Notes under the pieces: generated by a model | What the model was told of the DNA's origin: nothing | Databases searched by the model: none | Seen by the model: only the letters and a program-made list of their open reading frames with translations | Assembly (NCBI RefSeq): GCF_001575205.1 | Contig: NZ_LSRE01000001.1 | Span: 310,001 to 374,000 of the forward strand | DNA length: 64,000 nucleotides | Reading direction: 5' to 3' | From: Tsukamurella pseudospumae | GTDB taxonomy: Bacteria; Actinomycetota; Actinomycetes; Mycobacteriales; Mycobacteriaceae | Position numbers and translations under genes: made by a program | Part shown: positions 56,843-64,000 of the stretch, in pieces | Position numbering within the stretch: position 1 is the stretch's first letter | Layout: the number at the start of each line of letters is the position of its first letter

Positions 56843-58183
56843 CTAACCGACGCGGCGGGCGGCCCCGCCGACTTCCCGAACCGGAAGCCCGAGGTGCTCA
56901 CGGAGCGTCGTGGCGCCGTACTCGGATCGGAACGCCCCGCGCTCCTGCAGCAGCGGAACCACCTGGGCGATGAAGTCGTCGAGACCGGTCGGAGTGAGGT
57001 GCGGCACGAGGATGAAGCCGTCGGCGGCGTCGGCCTGGACGTAGGTGTCGATCTCGTCCGCGACCTGCTGCGCGGTCCCCACGAATTGCGGCCGTGTGTT
57101 GAGCTCGATCACCAACTCCCGGATGGACAGCCCGCCCGCCTCGGCGCGCGCACGGTACGTGGCCACGATCTCGCGCGGGTCCGCATGCAGGACACGCCCC
57201 TTCACCGCCTGGGCCTCGAAGACCGGCTCGACGTCGGGCAGCGGTCCGTCGGGATCGAAGGACTGGAGTTCGCGCCCCCAGACCTGCTCGAGGAAGTTGA
57301 GCGCGGTCTGCGGGCCGACCTGGCTGCGGCGGATCTCGCGGGCCTTCTCCGCCGCCTCGTCGGCGGTGGCCCCGATGACCGCGGCCGCGCCGGGGAAGAC
57401 CTTGAGGTGGTCCGGGTTGCGGCCGCGATCCGCGGCGCGCCGCTTGACGTCGGCGTAGAAGGTCCGGCCGCTCTCGAACGAGCCGTGCCGCGTGAAGATC
57501 GCGTCGGCCTGGGCCGCAGCGAAGTCGCGTCCCTCCCCGGAATCGCCGGCCTGCAACAGGACCGGGTGTCCCTGCGGCGACGGCGGGAGCGGCGCGCTGC
57601 CCCGGACATCGAACTGCGTTCCGTGATGCACGATCTGATCGCCGCCCCAGCCGTCCCAGAACTTCCGGGCGACGGTGACGAATTCGTCGGCGCGCCGATA
57701 CCGGTCGGCGTGCGCCAGGTAGCCGCCCCGCCGGAAGTTCTCACCGGTGAAGGCGTCGGAACTGGTGACCATGTTCCAGGCCGCCCGGCCGTCGCTGAGA
57801 TGGTCGAGCGTCGCGAACTGCCGTGCCACGTCGAAGGGCTCGTTGAAGGTCGTGTTGATCGTGCCCGCGAGCCCGATGCGCTCGGTGACGGCCGCCAGCG
57901 CAGCGAGCACGGTGAACGTGTCGGGGCGGCCGACGACATCGAGGTCGTGAATGCGCCCCAGATGCTCGCGCAGGCGCAGCCCCTCCGCGAGGAAGAAGAA
58001 GTCGAACTTCCCGCGCTCCGCGGCGCGGGCGAGATGGACGAACGAGTCGAACTCCACCTGGCTCCGCGCGGCGGGATCCGACCAGACGGTGTTGTGGTTC
58101 ACGCCCGGGAAATGCGCGGCGAGGTGGATCTGCTTGCGGTGCGCGCCTTCGCGCACCGGAACGCCCTCGTATCCGGTGGTCAC
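56843..58183 (-). CDS. NtaA/SnaA/DszA-family FMN-dependent monooxygenase
   Basis: A 446-residue LLM enzyme of the group that includes nitrilotriacetate monooxygenase and dibenzothiophene-sulfone monooxygenase. Seen: QIHLAAHFPGVNHNTVW at the start, GKFDFFFLAEGLRLREHLG, GTINTTFNEPFDVARQFATLDHLS, GRAAWNMVTSS, and HPVLLQAGDSGEGRDFAA. GTG at 58183 overlaps the upstream stop (GTGA) and is preferred; ATG at 58195 would overlap by 16 bases. It is the last of three consecutive LLM genes. Probably oxidises a sulfonated or N-alkylated organic compound. Confidence 0.87.
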   Translation of the reverse strand: MTTGYEGVPVREGAHRKQIHLAAHFPGVNHNTVWSDPAARSQVEFDSFVHLARAAERGKFDFFFLAEGLRLREHLGRIHDLDVVGRPDTFTVLAALAAVTERIGLAGTINTTFNEPFDVARQFATLDHLSDGRAAWNMVTSSDAFTGENFRRGGYLAHADRYRRADEFVTVARKFWDGWGGDQIVHHGTQFDVRGSAPLPPSPQGHPVLLQAGDSGEGRDFAAAQADAIFTRHGSFESGRTFYADVKRRAADRGRNPDHLKVFPGAAAVIGATADEAAEKAREIRRSQVGPQTALNFLEQVWGRELQSFDPDGPLPDVEPVFEAQAVKGRVLHADPREIVATYRARAEAGGLSIRELVIELNTRPQFVGTAQQVADEIDTYVQADAADGFILVPHLTPTGLDDFIAQVVPLLQERGAFRSEYGATTLREHLGLPVREVGGAARRVG

Positions 58184-59208
58184 AGGAGTCCCCATTCCTT
58201 CGCCAGGAGTTCGTGGCTGCGCAGGCGCGCGGCGTGGTCGTGGGTGACCGAGGTGATGACGATCTCGTCGGCCCCGGTGCGTTCGGCCAGGGTGCGCAGG
58301 CCGTCGGCCACGCGCCCCGGCTCGCCCACGAACTGCGTCTCGGTACGGTCGGCGACCGCCGCCCGCTCGGCATCGGTGAGGGCTGCGCTGTCCCGCGGGT
58401 AGGCGATCGCGCCGGCGCCGTACCGGATCGAATGCACCCACGCGGGGAAGCCCGCGGCGAGTTCCCGGGCCTGCGCGTCGGTGTCGCCGACCACGACATC
58501 GGCGCTGACGACGAGGCGGGGCGCCGCCAGCCGATCGGACGGACGGAACGCCTCGCGGTAGGCGCGGACCGCGTCGAGAGTCGTTGCGGGGCTGACGTGG
58601 TAGTTCGCGACGAAGGGCAGCCCACGGCCGCCGGCGACCTGTGCGCTCTCCCCGCCGCTGCTGCCGAAGAGCCAGACCGGCGCGTCGTGGGCGGCCTCGG
58701 CGACGGGCGACCGCAACGGACGCCCGTCGGCGGTGAAGGTGCCGCCGATCAGCGCCAGGACGTCGTCGACCTGCTCCGCGAAGCCGGGCGGCTGCGCGTG
58801 CGGGTGGTAGAGGGTCTCGTAACCCGCGACGATCGCCGGATTCGGCCCCGGCGCACCGGGCGGCGGCGTGCGGAGCCGCTGCCCCGTGCGGCCCAGTCCG
58901 ATGTCTACGCGGCCCGGATGCAACGCCGCGAGCACACCGAAGGCGTCGGCGACCGTGGGCGCGGTGGTGAAGCCCACGAGCACCGCCGCCGACCCGACAC
59001 GGATCCGGTTCGTAGCGGCGAGGATCTCGCCGATCAGCACGGCCGGGGCGGCGCTGGCGACGTGTGCGAAGTGGTGCTCGGCGACCCAGTAGCGGCCGTA
59101 CCCCCAGTCCTCGGCACGGCGCGCGAGCTCGAGGGTGTTGCGGAGCGCCGCCGCGGGATTCGATCCGTCGGCGATCGGCGCAAGGTCGAGAACGTTCAGC
59201 GAGGTCAT
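58180..59208 (-). CDS. Luciferase-like monooxygenase (middle gene of a three-gene run)
   Basis: A 342-residue LLM protein. LNVLDLAPIADGSNPAAALRNTLELARRAED, RYWVAEHHFAHVASAAPAV, IRVGSAAVLVGFTTAP and DIGLGRTGQ match MsnO8-like flavin enzymes. Its ATG overlaps the stop of the upstream LLM gene (TGATG) and its stop overlaps the NtaA-type gene start, so all three are translationally coupled. The substrate is unknown. Confidence 0.85.
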   Translation of the reverse strand: MTSLNVLDLAPIADGSNPAAALRNTLELARRAEDWGYGRYWVAEHHFAHVASAAPAVLIGEILAATNRIRVGSAAVLVGFTTAPTVADAFGVLAALHPGRVDIGLGRTGQRLRTPPPGAPGPNPAIVAGYETLYHPHAQPPGFAEQVDDVLALIGGTFTADGRPLRSPVAEAAHDAPVWLFGSSGGESAQVAGGRGLPFVANYHVSPATTLDAVRAYREAFRPSDRLAAPRLVVSADVVVGDTDAQARELAAGFPAWVHSIRYGAGAIAYPRDSAALTDAERAAVADRTETQFVGEPGRVADGLRTLAERTGADEIVITSVTHDHAARLRSHELLAKEWGLL

Positions 59209-60302
59209 CAGGCACCCTTCACGGCGACGAAACGGTTGACGGCCGGCGCGAGGCCGAGGATGTCGCGCAGTGTGCCCGCCCGCGGGGAGCCCGGCAGGAG
59301 TGGCGCGAAGGCGGATCGCAGGCGGGGAAGGTCGACGGCGTTGACGCCGGGGCGCAGGCGGGCACCGTCGAAGCCGAGCGCCTGCCATCCGGAGACCGTA
59401 CGGGCGAGAGACTCCCCCGTGCCGGCGAACACCACGGTGTCGTCGTCCGCCGGCTCGCGGCGGTCCAACTTCTCGATGCGGCGCAGCGCCGTCCGTTCGG
59501 AATCGGCGAGGTGGACGGTGACGTCGACGAGGATGCGCGCCACGCCCGCGGCGCGGAGCCGGGAGGCCGTCGCCGCCAGGGCCTCCTCGGCCGCGGCGGG
59601 CACGATCGCCACGTCCGCACGGGCGGCGACCGTCTCCGTCTCGGCGCCGGTGACGCGGACGATCACCGGCGGGCTCCCCTGCGGCGGCCGCGGCGTGATC
59701 GACGGGCCCTTGACGGAGAAGTTCTCGCCCTGGAAATCGATGTAGTGCAGGCGGTCCCGGTCGATGAAGCGGCCGGTGGCACGGTCCTTGACGATCGCGT
59801 CGTGCTCCCAGCTGTCCCACAGGTCGCGCAGAACCTCGATGTACTCGCGCGCCTCCTCGGCGAGGGACGCCGGTGCCTGCGGGTTCTTGCGGCCGAAGAG
59901 CGCCGCGTCGGCGGCGGCGCCCGTGGTGGCGGGGAGCACGCCCGCGCGGCCACCGCTCACGTAGTCGAGCGTCGCGACCGCCTTGGAGGCGTGGAAGGGT
60001 TCGGTGTGCGTGGCGGTCACGGTCGGCACCAGCCCGATCCGTGGCACCGACGGCGCCAGGCGCGCCGCCAGCAGCGTCGCGTCGAACCGCCCGGTCAGCC
60101 GGTCACGGGCGGTGAGCGTGAACGAGTCCTCGAAGGTCACGAGGTCGGCGGCGGCCACCTCCGCGGAGCGGGCCAGCCCAACCCAGTGCTCCGCGGAGGT
60201 GGCCTCCAGTGGGTCCGCGCCGACCTCCGCGAACGCTGCGGGATGCCAGCCGAACGGCTCCAGGGCGATCCCGAGGACAGGGCGAGAGGTAGGCGCGGTC
60301 AC
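59208..60302 (-). CDS. Luciferase-like monooxygenase (first gene of a three-gene run)
   Basis: A 364-residue LLM protein starting at GTG 60302. GIALEPFGWHPAAF, ADLVTFEDSFTLTARDRLTGRFDATLLAARLAP, RIGLVPTVTATHTEPFHASKAVATLDYVSGGRAG and FSVKGPSITPRPPQG resemble the SsuD/NtaA-like group that uses reduced flavin for C-S or C-N cleavage. It heads the operon of three monooxygenases; the gap of 217 bases to the next gene holds the promoter and weak hairpins but no convincing gene. Confidence 0.83.
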   Translation of the reverse strand: MTAPTSRPVLGIALEPFGWHPAAFAEVGADPLEATSAEHWVGLARSAEVAAADLVTFEDSFTLTARDRLTGRFDATLLAARLAPSVPRIGLVPTVTATHTEPFHASKAVATLDYVSGGRAGVLPATTGAAADAALFGRKNPQAPASLAEEAREYIEVLRDLWDSWEHDAIVKDRATGRFIDRDRLHYIDFQGENFSVKGPSITPRPPQGSPPVIVRVTGAETETVAARADVAIVPAAAEEALAATASRLRAAGVARILVDVTVHLADSERTALRRIEKLDRREPADDDTVVFAGTGESLARTVSGWQALGFDGARLRPGVNAVDLPRLRSAFAPLLPGSPRAGTLRDILGLAPAVNRFVAVKGA

Positions 60303-60519
60303 GGATTCGACGGTAGGCCGCGGGGATTCGTCTGTGACCCCTTGCGCTCAGCGTGGATCGAAGGGAATCGAACCGCGCTCGGCCCCGCCCGGGCCGCCTG
60401 CCCTACCTGCAGGCGGTCCCGTCGTTCATGCGCCGGCAGATCCGACGGGGCCTCCTCGCCCTCCGGGAGCGGATCCGGAGGAAGCCCGGAAGCTGCCCCC
60501 TCTGCCGCCGTGACCCCGC

Positions 60520-60981
60520 TCAGCTCCGGGCGCGTTCGCGCCAGACGGGGCTGTCGACGAAATGATTGTCGTACTCCTCCTTGGCGGCGACGAGCTCCGA
60601 CGGAGCAGCGGCACCCGACGCGATGTCGCGCAGCAGCCGGAAGTAGCCGAACCGCTCCACGCCGGGTGTGAGCACGATCAATGCGCTCGTGGCCACGGCC
60701 GGACCGGCCGCGAAGGCGTGCACCGTGTTCGGTGGGATCACCGCAAGGGAGCCGACCCCGACGACTGTGATGTCCTCGTCGATGAGCATCTCCAGCGCAC
60801 CCTCGAGCACGTAGAAGATCTCCGTCGATCGAGTGTGGAAGTGCGGCGAGGCGCCGTCGACGCCGGCCGGGAGCCGCACTCGCTGCACGCTCGCCGCCCC
60901 GTCGGTGGCGGAAGCATCGGCGAACAGGTCGATCTGCGGGCCGCCCCCTTCGCCGACAATCTCCGTGTTCCGAATGATCAT
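60520..60981 (-). CDS. Cupin-domain protein
   Basis: A 153-residue single-domain cupin. Cupin motif 1 is ASPHFHTRSTEIFYVLEG (His, His and Glu as likely metal ligands) and motif 2 is VIPPNTVHAFAAG. Small cupins of this kind are dioxygenases, isomerases or binding proteins; the substrate cannot be deduced. It is divergent from the MarR regulator at 61062 across an 80-base AT-rich region with two palindromes, so it is probably the MarR target. Confidence 0.87.
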   Translation of the reverse strand: MIIRNTEIVGEGGGPQIDLFADASATDGAASVQRVRLPAGVDGASPHFHTRSTEIFYVLEGALEMLIDEDITVVGVGSLAVIPPNTVHAFAAGPAVATSALIVLTPGVERFGYFRLLRDIASGAAAPSELVAAKEEYDNHFVDSPVWRERARS

Positions 60982-60991
60982 GACGCCTCCA

Positions 60992-61030
60992 AGTAGTTCG
61001 ATGACTAACTACTAAGATGATTAACCATCT
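60992..61030. promoter_or_regulatory. Two palindromes between the cupin and MarR genes
   Basis: Site 1: AGTAGTT (60992-60998) and AACTACT (61007-61013), eight-base spacer. Site 2: a near-perfect 16-bp dyad AGATGATTAACCATCT at 61015-61030. Both are AT-rich against the GC-rich background and lie in the divergent promoter region, as expected for MarR autoregulation and control of the cupin gene. Confidence 0.72.
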
Positions 61031-61061
61031 AACGATGTCCGTCAAGGCGTAGTCTCGGCGC

Positions 61062-61535
61062 GTGCACGACGTCGACGCCGCGATGGCCCAATGGCATGCC
61101 GAATACCCCGGTCTGGACACCCTGCCCATGAGCATCATCGGCAGGCTCGCCCATCTCGAGGCGGCCGCCCGTGCCGCGATCGAGGCTCCCCTCGAAGCTG
61201 AGGGGCTGCGCAGGGGCGAGTTCGACGTGCTTGCGACACTCCGCCGATCGGGCACGCCCTTCGCTCTGAACCCCGCGACCCTGGCGGATCAACTCCTCAT
61301 CACCCGAGCGGGACTGACCGCCCGAGTCGACCGGCTCGAAGCGGCCGGATTCGTCACCCGCACCCCCGACCCCAGCGACGGACGAGGGAAGAGCGTGACG
61401 CTCACAGCCGAGGGCCGACACCTCATCGAACGCCTGCTACCCGGCCACATCCAGCGCGAACGGGATCTTCTGTCCCCCCTGAGCCGCGAACAGCAGCAGG
61501 CATTCGACACCCTCCTTCGCGATCTCACGACCTGA
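61062..61535 (+). CDS. MarR-family transcriptional regulator
   Basis: A 157-residue winged-helix regulator starting at GTG 61062. The DNA-recognition helix region is LNPATLADQLLITRAGLTARVDRLEAAGFVTR, and the wing follows with PDPSDGRGKSVTLTAEGR. The N- and C-terminal helices form the dimer interface. MarR proteins usually repress their own gene and the divergent neighbour and are released by a small phenolic or other ligand; the cupin is the likely partner. The ligand is unknown. Confidence 0.92.
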   Translation: MHDVDAAMAQWHAEYPGLDTLPMSIIGRLAHLEAAARAAIEAPLEAEGLRRGEFDVLATLRRSGTPFALNPATLADQLLITRAGLTARVDRLEAAGFVTRTPDPSDGRGKSVTLTAEGRHLIERLLPGHIQRERDLLSPLSREQQQAFDTLLRDLTT

Positions 61536-61603
61536 AGCCCGGGCCTCCCGGAACGGACGCCGCCCCGAGGCCCCCTCGGACGTGTCGTCGCCCCGACACC
61601 GGA

Positions 61604-63292
61604 TCAACGGCCGTTCATCGTGTCCTCGATCCGCTGGACCACCGCGTGCGGCAGGTCCGACGCGAGGATGTCGCGCCACAGCCACACCGCGTCCGGACCG
61701 AAGGAGTGACCGAACCCGTTCGGCACATCGGCGGAGAACACCATGTCCATCGTGACCTGCCAGAAGGTCACGACCGGCAGCCAGCGCATCAGCGGATCGA
61801 CGTCCGGCCCGAGCGGCTCCCGCAACCAGTCCGGCCGTTGGTACGCCAGCTCCCTGTTCCACCACGTGATCGGGTCGCCGGCGTGCTGCCAGTACACGAC
61901 CCGCGGGAACGACCACGCCGTCGCCGGTTGGTGCACGTCCTGGATCCGCGACGCGAACCGGATGTTGCGACCACCGTCGACCACCGGCAACCGCTCCGGC
62001 GAACCCTGGTCCCGGGCTTCAGTGAGCCCGCGCCACGGCTGCGCGAAGTTGGGAGTGCCGACCAGGAGCGCACCGTCGACCTGTGCCAGCATGTCCGGCG
62101 CGTCGCGGAAGGCGCCCTGACCGCCGTAGCTCCCGAGACTCTCGCCGAAGACCACGAGCTTCGGCCGGGCGTCCGCGGGCAACCGCGACCAGCGCTCGCG
62201 CACCGCGGTGAACAGCGCCTTCCCCGCGTCGAGCGGCGGCTGCCGGTCCGCGACGAAGGACAGGGCGCTCGGCAGGAACGAGTACTGCATCGCCGCGATC
62301 GCGGTGTCTCCGCCGTTGATGTACTCGAACGACGACGCCACGTTCGGATTGATCCAGCCCCGCCCGGTCGTCGTGACGACGGCGAGCACCTTGCGCTCGA
62401 AGGCGTGCGTGCGCTCCAGTTCGGCGACCACCCGCTTCGCGACCCCGTCCACGGAATCGGCCGACACCCGCCCCGCGTACACCCGGATCGGCGTCTTGGC
62501 CGGCGCGCCCAGGACCTGCGCGATCCGCTCGGCCGACGGTCCGCCCGCGACGAACGTGCGCCCCTCACGCCCGAGGGAATCCCATGCCTCCGCCGACGCC
62601 GGCGATCCACTCCGTTCGGGGACGCTCGGCTGCTCCACGCCCGGCGCGGTGCTCTTGTCCGTGAGTTCTGCGGTGGCCGCCGCCGTACCGATGATCCCGC
62701 GGTCGACGACCCCCGAGACGGCCAGCACGAGCACGACCGCCACCACGACGACGGTCGCGGCACCGGCGACGAGCGGCGGCAGTACCCGAAGGAGGCCCCG
62801 GCGCACCCATCGCGCCAGTACCAGGATCCCCCTGCCGATCTGCACCACGAACAGCGCGACGACCAGGGACAGCAGGACGACGACCGAATAGAGCGGAGCC
62901 GGCTCCCTCGGCACCCCCATGAGGTCACGTACCACCTGCTGCCAGTGGTGGCCCAGCACGGTGAACACCGGGATCACGAGCACCGCGGCCACCGCGAGCG
63001 CCCACCATCCGGTGCGGCGCAACCGGTCCGAGTACGCCGGACGGAAGCCGCCCACGCGCACGAGTGCGGCAAGACCGGCCCCGATCCCGTAGCCGACCGC
63101 GACGGACAGGCCGGTCGCCGCGGACTGCAGGAACCACGGGCGCGGCAGCAGCGACGGGGTCATCGACCCCGCGAAGAACGCGAGCGCGACGACCAGCCCC
63201 GTCGCGGAGAATCGACCGACCCACCGTCGGACCGCCGCCACCGCCCGATTGCGAGTGGCCGCATCGACACGATCGACGTCCATCATCATCAC
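61604..63292 (-). CDS. Membrane-anchored alpha/beta hydrolase (Abhydrolase_9 family)
   Basis: A 562-residue protein. The N-terminal 190 residues carry about five membrane helices (Abhydrolase_9_N-like), and the rest is an alpha/beta-hydrolase domain with nucleophile elbow FGESLGSYGGQGAF (GXSXG, Ser near residue 380). INGGDTAIAAMQYSFLPS and VVYWQHAGDPITWW are further family signatures. It has a low-complexity start of repeated Met codons (GTG at 63292, then ATG at 63289, 63286 and 63283). It is convergent with the MarR gene. The natural substrate is unknown; family members are common in mycolic-acid bacteria. Confidence 0.87.
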   Translation of the reverse strand: MMMMDVDRVDAATRNRAVAAVRRWVGRFSATGLVVALAFFAGSMTPSLLPRPWFLQSAATGLSVAVGYGIGAGLAALVRVGGFRPAYSDRLRRTGWWALAVAAVLVIPVFTVLGHHWQQVVRDLMGVPREPAPLYSVVVLLSLVVALFVVQIGRGILVLARWVRRGLLRVLPPLVAGAATVVVVAVVLVLAVSGVVDRGIIGTAAATAELTDKSTAPGVEQPSVPERSGSPASAEAWDSLGREGRTFVAGGPSAERIAQVLGAPAKTPIRVYAGRVSADSVDGVAKRVVAELERTHAFERKVLAVVTTTGRGWINPNVASSFEYINGGDTAIAAMQYSFLPSALSFVADRQPPLDAGKALFTAVRERWSRLPADARPKLVVFGESLGSYGGQGAFRDAPDMLAQVDGALLVGTPNFAQPWRGLTEARDQGSPERLPVVDGGRNIRFASRIQDVHQPATAWSFPRVVYWQHAGDPITWWNRELAYQRPDWLREPLGPDVDPLMRWLPVVTFWQVTMDMVFSADVPNGFGHSFGPDAVWLWRDILASDLPHAVVQRIEDTMNGR

Positions 63293-63476
63293 TCACCCCA
63301 CGGCTCGAGCGCAGACGCCGGAACACCCGGAGTCGGAAAGGCGAACGGTAGCACGTCGGCGGGTCGCCACAGAATGGCGGACAATGAATTCCGAGCCCGG
63401 AGTTCCCTCATTTCCGGCGACGCCATCGGGCCGCTCCCGAGTTTTCTCGATTCATCGGCACGGTAACGCCCTGAAT

Positions 63477-63491
63477 GGTCGATAATCGACC
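63477..63491. promoter_or_regulatory. Perfect 15-bp palindrome abutting the DUF2252 start codon
   Basis: GGTCGAT-A-ATCGACC occupies 63477-63491, ending one base before ATG 63493. It may be an operator, or a hairpin that hides the start codon. It lies in the 200-base divergent region between the Abhydrolase_9 and DUF2252 genes; nothing else clear was seen in that gap. Confidence 0.5.
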
Positions 63492-63492
63492 G

Positions 63493-64000
63493 ATGGACGA
63501 ACCACGGACGACCGCCGATGTCAGCTCCGCCGTCGGCCGGGCGGCACGCAAGCGAGTACCGCGGAGCACCATCGGAGACTGGAACCCGACATCGCGGGGT
63601 CACGACGCGCTCGAAACCATCCTCGCGCAGAACGACATCCGCGACGAACGACTCCTCCCCCTCCGGCACGGGCGCATGGCCGCCACGCCGTGGACCTACT
63701 ACCGCGGCGCCGCGGCGGTGATGGCGGCGGACCTCGCGTCGGCGCCGCACACCGACCTCACCGTGCAACTGTGCGGAGACGCGCACGTGCTGAACTTCGG
63801 ATTGTGGCGCAGCCCCGAACGGAATCTTCTCTTCGATCTCCGAGATTTCGACGAAACACTACCCGGTCCTTTCGAATGGGATCTCAAACGATTCCTCGCG
63901 AGCCTCGTCATTCTTGCCGAAACGAATGGGCTGCCGCCCGCAACCACGGCCGACGCCGTGCGGAGCGGGTTCCGCGGCTACCGCGACTGGATCGCACGCT
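63493..64000 (+). CDS. DUF2252 protein, 5' part (runs off the window end)
   Basis: 169 codons from ATG 63493 to the edge. The visible part has WNPTSRGHDALETILAQ, RHGRMAATPWTYYRGAAAVM, then CGDAHVLNFGLW and LLFDLRDFDETLPGPFEWDLKRF. These match the DUF2252 family, whose GDxHxxNF motif is related to aminoglycoside-phosphotransferase-like kinase folds. Function is unknown. No ribosome-binding site is clear because the palindrome occupies that place. Confidence 0.85.
   Translation, partial: MDEPRTTADVSSAVGRAARKRVPRSTIGDWNPTSRGHDALETILAQNDIRDERLLPLRHGRMAATPWTYYRGAAAVMAADLASAPHTDLTVQLCGDAHVLNFGLWRSPERNLLFDLRDFDETLPGPFEWDLKRFLASLVILAETNGLPPATTADAVRSGFRGYRDWIAR

Noticed and set aside
60303-60519. Small open frames in the 217-base gap between the monooxygenase run and the cupin gene.
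   Set aside because: No start with a ribosome-binding site and no recognisable protein; only a weak seven-base hairpin (CCTCCGG/CCGGAGG) was seen.
61541-61573. GGGCCTC/GAGGCCC inverted repeat between the convergent MarR and hydrolase genes as a terminator.
   Set aside because: Only seven base pairs with a 19-base loop and no T-run; too weak to list as a feature.

Overview
The window is about 64 kb of a high-GC actinobacterial chromosome. The gene content points to a mycolic-acid-bearing member of the Mycobacteriales: biotin genes with BioQ-type operators and a BsaP-like accessory protein, CE1758/CE1759-type flavin enzymes, an acyl-ACP desaturase, the TreY/TreZ trehalose route and many F420/FMN luciferase-fold enzymes. 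Very high GC and the overall set are compatible with Tsukamurella or a close relative, but the genus is an inference. No rRNA, tRNA, CRISPR array, integrase or transposase was seen.

Layout. 1-5218: the 3' end of allantoinase, a hisD-hisC-hisB operon, an acyltransferase, and an AraC regulator/VOC protein pair. 5219-5560: a non-coding stretch with four related hairpins. 5561-10821: a zinc alcohol dehydrogenase, then nadA-nadB-nadC divergent from the Nudix regulator nrtR with a shared palindrome. 10824-16036: a desaturase, a patatin lipase, membrane proteins and a luciferase-like monooxygenase/FMN reductase pair. 16074-20527: the bioA-bioF-bioD-bioB-bsaP block with TGAAC-N3-GTTCA operators. 20561-25392: treY, an unknown gene, treZ. 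25450-28600: two luciferase-family oxidoreductases, an F420/PPOX-type protein and a small membrane protein.

28669-47689 is an accessory island: a VapBC/FitAB-type toxin-antitoxin pair, a frameshifted XRE regulator, a 17-bp inverted operator pair, and a tightly packed five-gene operon. The operon encodes an SNF2-type helicase (DrmD-like), a 1563-aa N6-adenine methylase (DrmMI/type IIG-like), a 2099-aa DEAD helicase + DUF1998 + nuclease-like protein, a UvrD-like helicase with an extra N-terminal domain, and an OLD-family ATPase-TOPRIM nuclease. It looks like an anti-phage or anti-plasmid system that combines class-1 DISARM-like, Druantia-like and Gabija-like parts. The methylase's probable target-recognition region and the whole OLD gene have much lower GC than the rest, which suggests modular exchange. 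This is the most interesting part of the window.

47695-63491 returns to chromosomal genes: ilvA, a NarL-type two-component system, an amino-acid-type ABC transporter coupled to a luciferase-like monooxygenase, an acyl-CoA ligase, three more such monooxygenases in one operon (possibly organosulfur scavenging), a cupin/MarR divergent pair, and an Abhydrolase_9 membrane hydrolase. A DUF2252 gene starts at 63493 and runs off the end.

Throughout the window the 9-mer GCACCGTCG/CGACGGTGC recurs about 45 times by hand count on both strands and in several reading frames, far above what base composition predicts.
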